Of a stretch of 64,000 nt of DNA, positions 22,851-33,690 are shown piece by piece. Made by a program: the position numbers and the translations under genes. A model generated the notes under the pieces. It saw only the letters and a program-made list of their open reading frames with translations, had not been told where the DNA came from and made no database searches. The stretch is from Heterodera schachtii (taxonomy: Eukaryota > Nematoda > Chromadorea > Rhabditida > Heteroderidae): contig SIJG01000013.1 of NCBI GenBank assembly GCA_023374025.1, forward strand, positions 836,846-900,845. The letters run 5' to 3'. Position 1 is the first letter of the stretch, and each line of letters begins with the position of its first letter.

Positions 22851-23983
22851 TGGCCAACTGACTTTGATCATTTTATTTTTTTCTGATTTCGCTTAAAGTT
22901 TCCTATTATTCTATGAACATTAAGGCATTTTTTGTGCATTTGTTACCGTAATGAACAAATAGTCGTTTTGCGGCACTTCGTTAAAACTAATTTTGTCATT
23001 TTAATAAGCCGGGCTTTGATTAAATTGATTTTGGCATTTTCAATTATTTTTACGAAATTAATTTTCGAATGAGAAATTGTTTTATTTTTTTCTGATCTGG
23101 ATTAAAAGTATTTGTTATACTGATTGTAGGCAGCAGGGATAAATATCTACACCTAAACCATCATATAATTTCATATAGAAAAAATTATTTCTTTTAGATC
23201 GTTTTTCTATTTTTCGCGCACTTTTTGGCACATTGATCAATCATCATGCCAATTGAATGCCCGATCCATTCACTCTAATTTGTAAGTGCCTAATTCATTC
23301 ATTATCCCTTCACCTTACACAAATTTAGTTTTTACCTAATTATGGATTTATTTTTAAAATTTTTAAGAGAGAAATTTAGTGTTTAATTTATCGATCCCCA
23401 AATTTTTTAAAAATAATTTTTTATGGTAATTTTATGCAATCTTTAGTTTTACGTGAAATTTCTCAGAAGACGGCGGAATGCATAAAGTCTATAAAATGTT
23501 TCAAAAATGGTTTCTCAGTTTCTCATGTAATAATTTTTTTGAAACTTAATGAATTTTTTTTTTGAAATTTTGCAGGATAATAGAAAACACTTTGGGTTAT
23601 CTAAATTAACAAATGTTTTAAATTTGGTTCATTTTGGGCAAAGCTATGAATAATTTTCTGTCAACAATTTTCCATTTGATGGTTTTTTGAGTAACTTCTT
23701 ACAATTAGCACCGACGATAAATACAATACATGTGAATAGACCAGTGATAGATTAAATCCATCATTTATAACGGTCAATCACAGATTATACGAAATCTTTT
23801 TCAAATTTCTTTATATAAATTCATAGCTTTGCTCAGATTCAACCAAATTAATATTTCATTGTATCATTTAATAGCTTTAATTGTTCTCTTTTAGAATTTA
23901 ATTTTCCAAAAATTTTTTCTTAAGTATAAAAAAATTATAAAGCATTGAAAATGCTGTTTTTTACGGTGGTCATGCATATATAA

Positions 23984-24179
23984 TAGAAAAGATCGGCATG
24001 GACCTGGATCAAGGCCTGGATTTTTCCTGGATCCAGGTCAGGTCCAGGCCTGGATCCAGGTCCCGAGGTGCCTGGATTTTTCATGGACCTGGATTTTCCT
24101 GGATTTTTGTCCAAGAAATCCAAGGTCCAGGGCCAACATCGAATCCAGGTCCAAGCTTTTTTCAAAATACCGATCTCTA
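23984..24179. mobile_element. CCTGGA/TCCAGG-motif element, copy 3
   Basis: Starts TAGAAAAGATCGG, ends ACCGATCTCTA, and consists of CCTGGATCCAGG-type words. Its left flank (GGTCATGCATATATAA) is the same as at 10540. Confidence 0.7.
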
Positions 24180-24582
24180 ATATAATTATTATAAACATTT
24201 AAAATTTTAAAGTCTTTAAAATGCAATTATCCCAAAATTAATTTATATTCCCCTAAGAATTCTCTATTTACCTTTTTTACGACTTTATACAAATGCATAA
24301 ATATCCACTCACATTAATATTAATTTCGAAGGTTTTTCCATTTTACACCTGACAAAAAATTCTTTTATTTTTTATTTTATTTTCTGAATTTTGCATTTTG
24401 TATTTTTGATAAAGAAATTTTCAAAAATTTATCAGGGTCCGCCGATGATTTATTCGAAATGAATTCATAAAATTTGTCTTTTTACGACTTTATACAAATA
24501 AATCATTAAATGTCTACTCCCATTAATATTCGTTGCCAATTAAATAAAATATTAAATTTTTCAACATAAATAAATTAAAAGC

Positions 24583-25929
24583 ATGGAAATCTTTGACGAA
24601 TTTATTGTTGTTGACGAATTCACAGAAGTCAATTAAGTACCACATCGCTGTCCAAAGCAATCACAACTGCTGCTGTTCATTTCGTGCTGTGTTCCAATTT
24701 GCTGCACTGTAATTTCATTTTTTTTTTAAATTTTGTTTCTAAAGAGGGGATCACGTGGCATTTCGTACAATCGGTAGTTTTACAAAGGCTTAGAATAGGC
24801 ATAAACTTTCGGATTAAGCTTTTGCTTCAGCCTAGTCTTAGGCCTAATGTAAAGCTTGCTTAGGCTTAGGTTTAAGCATAGGCTTAGGCATTATTTTGTA
24901 AAAATTGATATTGTACGAACTGCTATTGACCCGAATTTCCTGCTGGACAAAAAGCCAGGTCCAGGAAAAAAGCCGTTGGCACAAATTGTCTATTGGAATT
25001 GGGACCAAAATGGGGCAGCTACAATTATGGTCAAAAGTTATGGTTTTTTGGATTCGGATTCTAATTTTCAACCTTACCTTTGGGATTTTGCAAAAAAAAA
25101 AAAAATCCGATGGATTGATCTTTAAAAAAGCCCACAAAATTCTAAGCCTGGTCCCGATCGGAGTTGAGAATGCTGCTCCTCCGATCACTTAACATATCAT
25201 TGTTCTCCGCGGATTAAGTGCATTCTCGGCGTCTCCCAACAGCTTGCCGGACGACGATTTGATTGTGAAAATTGGTGAAAAACAGGTGAAACTGATGAAG
25301 AGCAATCGCTTTTTTAAATTTAAATAAAAAATCATAAAAAATTATTTTTAAGTTACAATAAATCGAGAAAGAGTTAGTTCCTTTCGTCATTCCTAATTTA
25401 AACAGATCATATACCCAAAATTTTGATCAACGTCGCCTTATATTCTGATCAGTTTCTGCTAAGAGATTATGACCGTTTCACCTTGGTCATATTTCTGATA
25501 ATTCTTGGTCTAATCACTAACAGTTTGACCATATCACTAGTAAATCCCGGTCAGATCACTATTAATTAATTTTGTTGATCAGGTCGCTGTGTCCGCCCAT
25601 TGGCTGTCGTCCGTTTCCCCAGTGATCAGTCGTATGCTCAGCGTGGAGATGAAGGAGAAGCAGCAGCGAATGATCACTTTGGACGAATTGGACGTGGACA
25701 TGGACCAATTCATGGAGTTTTTGGAGACCATCACTTATCTGAACAGACCTTTTCTGCCCAACCGTAAGTCCATGATATTGTACTTATTCTACTATATCCT
25801 CTTGAAATATTTCTCTCCCATTTTTATGGGGTTGAAAATGTGTGATATTAAAAAAAAAAAATTTTAATATGATTCCGATTTTTAGCCAAAAATGTGCTGA
25901 TGCTGCTCAAATTGGCCGACTACTTCCAG
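24583..25929 (+). pseudogene. BTB-array copy F: partial BTB-domain gene
   Basis: Exon 1 (ATG 24583) has the same TAA stop as copy D. About 24583-24970 repeats 13831-14220 almost base for base, including a GCTTAGGC-word patch. Exon 2 survives only as P-L-A-Q-I-V-Y-W-N-W-D-Q-N-G-A (about 24970-25018); exon 3 is gone. Exon 4 (25217-25285), exon 5 (25584-25764) and exon 6 (25886-25929) are open. Exon 5 is essentially identical to that of copy B, as is the intron 4 DNA before it (25480-25583 versus 8335-8438), showing a very recent exchange. Exons 7 and 8 are absent. Confidence 0.8.
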
Positions 25930-26289
25930 GTGGGTGCCTTTGCAAATATGCTAAAAAATAAATTTGGCATATTTTTTATTTGTAGGAATGGACAAATATT
26001 AAAAAAATATATTTACGAAAAAATGCAGAAAAACTCGAAAAGTAGCTTAACAACCATAAAAAATATCTAAAAATAATATTTTTACTAATCATATTTGATT
26101 TTAGTTTTGGTAAGGAATTAAATTACCAAAAATTTGACCGCGTCAAAAAATAAATAAATTTAATTGCATTTGTGTTAAAGAATTAGTAAATTTACATGGA
26201 CAATTCGAAAAATGCTAAAATATTTACAAAATATTGAAATAAATATTTTTTCCATAAACCCCAGAAAATATTTTTTGTTTGACCAATAG

Positions 26290-26490
26290 TGATATTCAAA
26301 TGAAAAAATTCAACACAGAAAGTCGTTTTTCAGTTCCTTCTTCAATTCATATAAGCAAAAATAAAATAAATATTTGTCCCACCCCTAATGATGAGTGTTT
26401 AACCAATCAGCGTTGATTCCACCCCTTGCGCAATTATTGCTGACCAATCAGCATTGACCCCTCGCTCCCTTCTTTTGTCTGTACGAAGGT
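26290..26490 (+). repeat. Second copy of the 3560-3750 dispersed repeat
   Basis: Contains TTCAACACAGAAAGTCG, the CCAATCAGC(G/A)TTGA words and TTTTGTCTGTAC in the same order and orientation as 3560-3750. Confidence 0.65.
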
Positions 26491-26728
26491 CGCTCCCCCT
26501 TTATGACATTTTTTAAAAATAACTTCACATCACCAAAAATAGTCAACATTAAAGGGTTGCGCTAAAATTGTCCAAATTGTTTTAGGGTTTTCGAACAAAA
26601 AAAAAGGCGGAATTTTGAAAAAATCTTAAAAAATTTATATTGGTGCCAAAAAAATAGGCATTTTTTGGCGAAAAACAATTACAATTCTGCAAAACACAAC
26701 CCCTTACTTTTAGGGAAGATATTTAAGG

Positions 26729-26872
26729 TAGTGATGCTTGAGAGTCTCGGTCTCGACTCGAGAAGTCTCGGAATTTTTTGTCGCGCTCTCGAGTCTCGGT
26801 CTAAGGTTTTCAGTCTCGGTCTCGGTCTTCGAGAGTTTCGAGACTCGAGACCGAGACTTTTTTACACCCCTA
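26729..26872. mobile_element. CTCGAGAC-motif element
   Basis: Left end TAGTGATGCTTGAGAGTCTC; inverted right end TAGGGGTGTAAAAAAGTCTC. The 144-bp interior repeats GTCTCGGTCTCG and CTCGAGAC words on both strands. The TAGGGGTG-like end is hAT-like. No target duplication could be fixed. Confidence 0.6.
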
Positions 26873-28058
26873 ATGATTGGCTTTTGGTAAACTGAAAATT
26901 GATTTTGGCATTTTCATAAAGTTTTATTTTTTTTTACAAATTTTCTTCGTTTTAATGAGAGAAGTGTTTATTTTTTCTGATTTGGATTTAAATTTTGTTT
27001 AATGATTTATCAAGTGAGGTTTTATCAAAGTTTTAACATTAAAAGAAAAACATTTTTTATATTAAGGAGGGTAATTGGGGGCATTTTTTCTCAAATTTTG
27101 GTGCGCATTTTAGCTTTGATGAGTGATTGGCGACACTAAACACATTGCAAGTGGACGGTCAATTAGTGGATTAATTAATCACGGATTTTCCATTGTGAAG
27201 TCAATTAACTAATGATGGCATGAATAAACTTTGCAATTGTTTGATTATCAGTTTATAAAGCAATTAATCTTACCTATTTGTTTTTCTATTTTCCCTCGCA
27301 TTTGTTCTTTTCACATGTAAACAAATTCATTCATCTGAATAAACAATGATTTCTCTGACCTTAAAAATATTGACCATGGGTTGCATTTGCATCTTTCAAA
27401 AAATGTTATTTTTAAGGTTTTTCCCATTTTTAATATTTCAACTTAAAAATTATTATTTTTTCTTTTTTTAAATAGCCTGGAAATGCAAATTTAACCAAAA
27501 TTTTGATCATTTTTTAACAATTCTGTTAACAAGTCTCACTAAATTCAAAAGTTTTTCCGGCGGCGCCTATCGGCACCGCCGGACCCCAACTGTCCCCGAG
27601 GTTTAAAAAAACGCACTGCAAAAAAGGAGGTGGTTTGAATGGAAAAAAAGGGACAAATAAAGTTTGTTTGTAAATAAATTTATTTCATGAAAATATTTAT
27701 ATAATATTTTTAAAGTATAAGCTTTTATTTTCATGAAAAAATTTTCCGGACACTTTGGTGTAATTAAATTTTTTGCTTCTTTAAATTGAGGACGACTTAA
27801 TGGTTTTAATTAAAAAAAAACACAGGCTGACAGATTTAAAACAAAATGTTACAAAAATTCCGAGTTTTTCTCAAATTCACATTTATACAGCGAATCACAA
27901 ATTATTCGTACAATCAGAGATATATTTAGAACATATTCCAGACAAATCGGATCAAATAAAATGGGCATAACAAAATACAACAATTAGTGATCAATTAATG
28001 ATGTCTTCCGAATAAATCCATCCGTCGCTTTTGGCCAGCGATTCGCTTTTCTGCGCTG
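26873..28058. other. Array end: orphan BTB 3' and 5' flanks, no gene
   Basis: 26880-27060 matches the 3' flank of array members (TTGATTTTGGCATTTTCATA, TCTGATTTGGATTTAAA). 27290-27400 matches their 5' flank (CACATGTAAACAAATTCATT), but no exon 1 follows. A hairpin CCGGCGGCGCC/CGGCACCGCCGG lies near 27556. This looks like the scar of a seventh copy. Confidence 0.55.
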
Positions 28059-30277
28059 TCACATCTGTTGCTGATCATTTTGCTGTCTGAAAAAGGGAAA
28101 AACATTTATTTTTGATCAAAAACCAAAATTTTCTTTACCCATCGGTGCCCTCCGCGTGCCGCCCATTGTCTGTCGCCGGCGTACGAAAAATGGCCACCAT
28201 TTCGGCATTTCCGATCTGTTCCGCCAAATCCTGCGCTCGTCTGCCTGAAATGGGAGAACAAAGTGAACAAAACGCTTCAATTTGGCCACTTCCGCTGCTG
28301 CTCACCGGCCGTGTCCCGTTGGTTAATGTCCGCGCCGATGGCGATCAAATGCCGTGCCATTTCAGTCCTCTCATTGATCTCTGCCCATATCAAAGCGTTG
28401 TGCCCAGCCACGTCAGCATGCTGAAGATCGGCGCCATGTTCGATGAGGAAAATCACTGAAAATTAGGGGGGATAAATTTTTTTTTGGCATTTTGCCACAT
28501 TTTCTTCATACCGATGGCCAAATGTCCTCGGCTGGCAGCGCAAATCAGTGCAGTGGATCGATCTATGATGGTCTGTTGGTTGACATCTGCGGCCCATTCC
28601 TCCACCAGCAGACGGCACACCTCCAAATGGCCCTCACTGACAGAGTATTTAAGTGCGAAACGAAATCCTGAAATTTAGAGACAAAATCAGTGCCACGGCA
28701 TTTTGAGTACTGCTGTAAAACCCACCAGTATAGTCCGTTTGCTCCACATTTGCACCGTGTGACAGCAACAAGCGCACAATGTCCACCTGTGAATTCAAAT
28801 GGGAAATGTTGGAAAACATTTCGCCAACGAAAAATTTCCCTACATTTCCTCTGGAACAGGCGGTCATCAGTGCCGTTTCTCCGTCACCATTCTGCAGATT
28901 AATGTCGGCACCATTCTCGATGAGAAATGTGACTGTGGGAGAAAAAAATGTCGGGAAAAATTACTCATTTTTCAAATTTTTGGGTCTACCAATTTCCATT
29001 TGCGATCTTTTGCAAGCCATCATCAGCGGCGTTGTGGCAAAGTCCGATCCCAAGTCCACGTTGGCACCACGTTCGACCAGCACATGGCACAGCGGAAAAT
29101 GTGCATGGAGAGCAGCAACGAAAAGAGGCGTCATGTCTGTACAGAAATGGGGAAACAAGATTATGTCCAAGGCAGGCAAACACATAATTAACTTCGGCAT
29201 CTGTTTCGACCAATTCCAACCCGATTTCGAAAATTTGAACTTCGACTTTTTATTCGAATTCGTGTCAGGAATTGTTCGAAATGGATGTCAGATTTGTGAT
29301 CAGTGGTGCCGAAATATTACTCTCCGACATCCAAATTTCGACCAATTCCGATTCGAATTCGGGACCAGAATTTGAAGAAAAAATCCAATTTTTATTGTCC
29401 GATAACGAAGTTAGGAACTGGTCGAAATCGTGGCGCCGGATTCGTGATCACTGATCAGTGAATGACCCCAAAACTGCATGGTAACAATGATTTCATCAAA
29501 AACACCACCCACTCGTGTTAATGTCGTTCTCACGCGGACCGGCTCAGTTCGGCCCCAGCACGATTCGGCCCCAGCGGTTTTTTGGCTATAACTTTTTTCA
29601 CTGTCAACCAAATTCAACATTCTTGGTATCATTCGAAAGCTCTTAACATGCTCTATTAGCCTGCAAAATTTCAAAAAAATTGGTCGATTTTGAACAAATT
29701 TATGGCCAAAAAAGTTGGAAAACTTGGTTTTTTGAACTCTTCTGACCATAACTTTTTTAAACCTTAACGAAATTTTTCAGAATTTTGCAGGCTAATAGAG
29801 GACACTTAGAGCTTTCGAAGATACCAACAATGTTGAATTTGGTTGACAAAGAAAAAAGTTATAGCCAAAAAGCCGCTGGTGCCGAATCGTGCCGGGGCCG
29901 AACTGAGGTAGACCGTTCTCACGGCCAACCATCGGCTCATTCGGATCGGCGCCCTTCTCCAACTGAAAATGCCATACAAAATTAGTGCCAACGAATTATT
30001 TAATTTGCTTGATCACTACCAAGAGATCAACAATGTCGATATGTTGTCGAAAAAAGGCACACCAAAGTGCTGATCGTGATCGGGTGTAGTCGCGCTCCAC
30101 TGGATCAACCATCCACCGCAGCAAAATGTTCAGCTCGTCGGCGTCCAGCGCATCGATCAGCACACGAAGTTGTTGGATGTTGCCGTCGTTGACCAGGTCG
30201 AAGAAGCGGCGAGCGCGCGTCTCGAAGTTGTCCACAACAACAGCAGCATCAGCAGCAGTGGGATGTTCAGCATCTGC
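28059..30277 (-). CDS. Ankyrin-repeat protein, one exon interrupted by a foldback element
   Basis: Nine exons on the minus strand: 30277-30020, 29962-29513 (containing the insertion), 29136-28990, 28932-28844, 28786-28726, 28667-28512, 28455-28306, 28244-28139, 28086-28059. All junctions downstream of the insertion are in phase; most are phase 1. Ankyrin motifs include L-E-K-G-A-D-P-N, T-P-L-F-V-A-A-L, L-V-E-R-G-A-N-V-D, T-P-L-M-M-A-C, L-I-E-N-G-A-D-I-N, T-A-L-M-T-A-C, L-L-L-S-H-G-A-N-V and L-I-E-H-G-A-D-L: about eight repeats. Ankyrin repeats bind proteins; the partner cannot be told from this. The reading frame reaches no ATG in exon 1; an ATG immediately before a donor (30999-30997, ATG|GTAAAG) joins in phase to GCA-GAT-GCT and is a plausible start. 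The tail is G-Q-Q-N-D-Q-Q-Q-M. Reading straight through the insertion meets TAG, so a working product needs it spliced out or a clean allele. Confidence 0.8.
29534..29913. mobile_element. 380-bp foldback element in an ankyrin exon, 9-bp target duplication
   Basis: CGTTCTCAC flanks both ends (29525-29533 and 29914-29922). Arms share CTCAGTTCGGCCCC, CACGATTCGGC(A/C)CCAGCGG and TTTTTGGCTATAACTTTTTT, with the same inner palindrome (CTATTAGCCTGCAAAAT) as the elements at 20686 and 47772. No coding capacity. Removing it plus one duplicate restores V-G-R-E-N-D-I-N-T in the ankyrin exon. Confidence 0.85.
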
Positions 30278-30337
30278 CTTAATTGTGGGGTAAAAAAAAA
30301 ATTAGTTATTGAAAAGGATTCTGAGTTTGAAAATGTG

Positions 30338-30740
30338 CAAAATATTTTGGCTCTAGTGCACTTTATGAGTCCAATCGACTTTTATGAGTCCAATCAATGG
30401 TTTTTATACAATAACTGTGTTCATGCCCGAACAAACCTTATCTTTTTGGTATCATTCAAAAGAACAAAGTCGATTAATGTAATAATACGAGAAAACAAGA
30501 AAATTCTAACATTTCAAGAAGTTACAAACGAAAATAATAAGTATTTACTTAATTAATCAAATCTTTTTTGGGAATTGCCTAAACGCTGCGATTTTATATA
30601 TTTTAGCTTCGTTAGACTTTGTACTTTCGAATGATACCAAAAAGATAGGTTTAGCTCGAACATGAACAAAGTTATTGTATAAAAACCGAGTATTTTCAAT
30701 TGATTGGACTCATAAAGTGCACTAGAGCCAATATTTTTCA
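30338..30740. mobile_element. 403-bp foldback element in ankyrin intron 1
   Basis: Arms share TTGGCTCTAGTGCACTTTAT, GAGTCCAATC and a GGTTTTTATACAATAAC segment, inverted around about 30540. ATTATTTTT-rich centre, no protein. It includes GGTATCATTC words found in the 20686/29534 family. Confidence 0.7.
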
Positions 30741-31194
30741 GGGGGGTTCGTGATCACTGATCAATGACCCCGAAAATCCCGGTGGAAAGATGAATTTCAG
30801 TTTTTGAATAATACAAAACATTTTCTAGAAGGGTAGAAGGTTCGTGATCACTGATCAGCGTCTTGAAAACCCAGCAGAAAGATCATTTTTAAAAACAAAA
30901 ATTCGAAAATGGGAGGGGGGGGGATTGAAATTTTTGTTCGATGTGTAAGCACAACCAAAAAATCACTGTTAAAAAAAAATTTCATGAAAACTTTACCATG
31001 CGAATCAGCGCAGTTGAACAATGACGACGAATAAGCAATAGCACAATAATAGTGAAAATGGAAGACGAAGACGGAATAATTAAATGGCGGAAAAAAATTT
31101 TCCTGAATTTTTGATTTTTGTTCAAATAAGTCATTGATTAATTTTTTAAAATAAAATAAATTTGAAATCAAGATTCTCAAAATTTAAACCCCTG
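30741..31194. other. Upstream spacer of the ankyrin gene
   Basis: Two short copies of GGTTCGTGATCACTGATCA (about 30748 and 30840) relate to the 37492/54421 foldback family. A candidate ATG for the ankyrin gene lies at 30999-30997 (minus strand). Confidence 0.4.
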
Positions 31195-32195
31195 GGGCCT
31201 TATGCTCGTCTCGCGGTTTAGAGCTAAACCACGGTTAACGGCGTTAACCGTGGTTAAGAATCCTTAACCGGTATGCTCGTCCTTCCCTTTTTAACCGTGG
31301 TTAAGGCTAAACCACGATTGAGTTAACCGTGGTTTACTGCCTCCTTAACCATGGTTAACTTGCGTTAACCATGGTTTATTTCCAACCGGTATGCTCATCT
31401 AACCGTGGTTTAATCTTTCTTAAGGAATCTTAACCACAACTCGAGTTGTGGTTAACGTAAATTTATTTAGTAATTTAAATTGTAAAATAAAAAAATAATT
31501 TTTTTCTAAGGTAATTTTACATGCAGAAAAAGAATATGACTTTTATTTTTGTCTATGATATAAATTATTGACGGATTAGTTTAATTTCATCAAAAAAATA
31601 TGCACACGGCCAAACTGATAAAATAGCTTTTTAAAAAAGGTGACAAAATTGCTGCTGTTTGTAGCATGTTACATAACAACGCAATTGGTTTTAATGCACT
31701 ATTACCAAGAAATTTTGGCTCCATTGCAGTTCACACGACCATAAATAAAATAATTTGACAATTTTAATGCAGCAAACTTTTTCAAGAAGCATCCAAATTA
31801 AACATTCTTTGTATCATTCTATAGCCCGAAGAGTCCTCTATTAGTTTGCAAAATTTTAAAAAGTTTTGTTTTGTTTAAAAAAAGTTATGGCCAAAAATTT
31901 TTTGAAAAAAAATTTCGGATTTAATAGTTTTTCGGCGTTTTTTAATAAAATCTGTGCCAATGTTCATAATATTAATAGAATTTTATTATTAAATAATTTA
32001 TTTAAATTTTTTGAATATTAATTATTTTTCAAATTCAAAATAAATTCTCTTAACCACGGTTTCGTTAACCATGGTTTACTTAACCACGGTTAAAGACTAG
32101 CATACCGGTTAAGGTCAGTCGTTAACCATGGTTAACGAAACCGTGGTTAACGCGTTAACCGTGGTTTACTAAACCGCGAGACGAGCATAAGGCAC
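31195..32195. mobile_element. 1.0-kb foldback element of AACCGTGGTTAA words
   Basis: The left end GGGCCTTATGCTCGTCTCGC and inverted right end GTGCCTTATGCTCGTCTCGC continue into arms (31195 to about 31455; about 32045-32195) crowded with GGTTAACC, AACCGTGGTT and ACCGGTATGCTCGTC words. CTG is found outside both ends and may be a 3-bp target duplication, as in Harbinger elements. The AT-rich centre has no usable frame and holds a degenerate TATGGCCAAAAA foldback remnant near 31800-31900. Confidence 0.75.
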
Positions 32196-32198
32196 CTG

Positions 32199-33690
32199 TT
32201 TCTCTCTTTCTCTTTCTTTTTCTCTCCTCTCTCTTCATTCTTTCTCTTTCGGTGTCTCTCTCTTTCTCTTTTTGTCTTTCTCTCGCTTTCTCTTTCCCAG
32301 TCTCTCTATTCATTTTCTCTCTCTCTCACTGTCTCTCTATTTCTGTCTTTTTCTCTATCTCATGGTCAATTCTCTCTGTCTGTCTCTCTCCACTCTCTCT
32401 GTCTCTCACTCAATTCACTCTCTTTGTATCTCTCTCGCTCTCAACCTCTCCCTCCCTCTTTCTCTCCCCCACTCTCTCTCTCTCTCTATCTCTTTGTCTC
32501 TCTCTCTCTGTCTCTCACTCTCTTTCTTTCTTTTTTCTCTCCTCTCTCTTCACCATCTCTCTGTCTTTTTCTCTCTCTCTCTCTCTTTGTCTCTCATTCA
32601 TTTTCTCTCTCTCTCTTCACTTCGCTCTGTCTTTCTCTCTCTCTATCTCCTTTTCTCTTTCTCTCTCCAGTCTCTCACTCTCTCCCAGTCGCTTTCTCCT
32701 TTCTCTCTCTCTCGCTTTCTCTCTCCCAGTCTCTCTCTCTCTCTCTCCCAGTCTGTCTCTTTCTCTCTCACTCTCTCCCAGTCGCTTTCTCCTTTCTCTC
32801 TTTCTCTTCTTTTTTCTCTCTCTCTCGCTTTCTCTCTCCCAGTCTCTCTCTCTCTCTCTCGCTTTCTCTCTCCCAATCTCTCTCTTTTCATTCTCTCTCT
32901 CTCTCCCAGCCTATCTATTCATTTTCTCTCTCTCTCTCTCTTTCTCTCTCTCAGTCTCTCCCTTTTTCTCTTTCTCTCTCTCTCACCCAGGCTCCTCTCT
33001 AATCTCTTTTCTTTCTATCTCTCTCCTCTCTCCTTTTTTTCTCTCTCTTCTTTTCTCGCTCTCACTCTGTCTCCCTCCCAGTCTCTTTTTTTCTCTTTTC
33101 TCTCTCTCCCAGTCTCTCTCTTCTCTTTTCTCTTACAAATTAGTCTTTTTCGTCTCGTTTCTCTCTCCTCTTATCTCTCTCCCTTTCTCTCTCTCCTTCT
33201 CTCTTTCGCTCTCTCACAATATCTCATTTCTTTTCTTTCTCTCACTTTCTCCCAGTCTCTCTCTCTCTTCTTTTTCTCTCTCTCTCTCTCACAGTCTCCC
33301 ACTCTCTCTCTTCTTTTTTCTCACTCCCTCCTTCTCTCTATCCTCTTTTCTTTCTTTCTCTCTTCTTTTCTCTTTCTCTCTCTCCCAGTCTCTCACTCTC
33401 TCTCTCTCACTGTCTCCCAGTCTCTCTCTCTTCTTTTTCTCTCTCTCTCTCTCACAGTCTCTCTCTCTCTTCTCTTCTCTCACTCTCTCCTTCTCTCTAT
33501 CCTCTTTTCTTTCTCTCTTCTTTTCTCTTTCTCTCTCACTCTCCCTCCTCTTCTCTCTCTTGCTCTCTACCAGTCTCTCTTCTCTTCTCCCTCCCAGTCT
33601 CTCTCTCTTTTTTCTCTCACTCTCTCCTTCTCTCTGTCATCTTTTCCTTCTCTCTTCTTTTTTCTTTTTCTCTCTCCCAATCTCTCACGT
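32199..33690. repeat. 1.5-kb CT-rich (polypyrimidine) tract
   Basis: The plus strand is almost pure C/T: TCTC and TCTTTCTC with occasional CCCAGTC words (for example TCTCTCCCAGTCTCTC, many times). Long open frames here encode only Ser/Leu/Phe runs and reflect composition. Strand-biased pyrimidine tracts can form triplex DNA; that is general knowledge, not shown here. Confidence 0.9.

Noticed and set aside
29411..29749. A 112-codon minus-strand frame in the ankyrin region
   Set aside because: It runs through the foldback insertion in a frame unrelated to the ankyrin exons.
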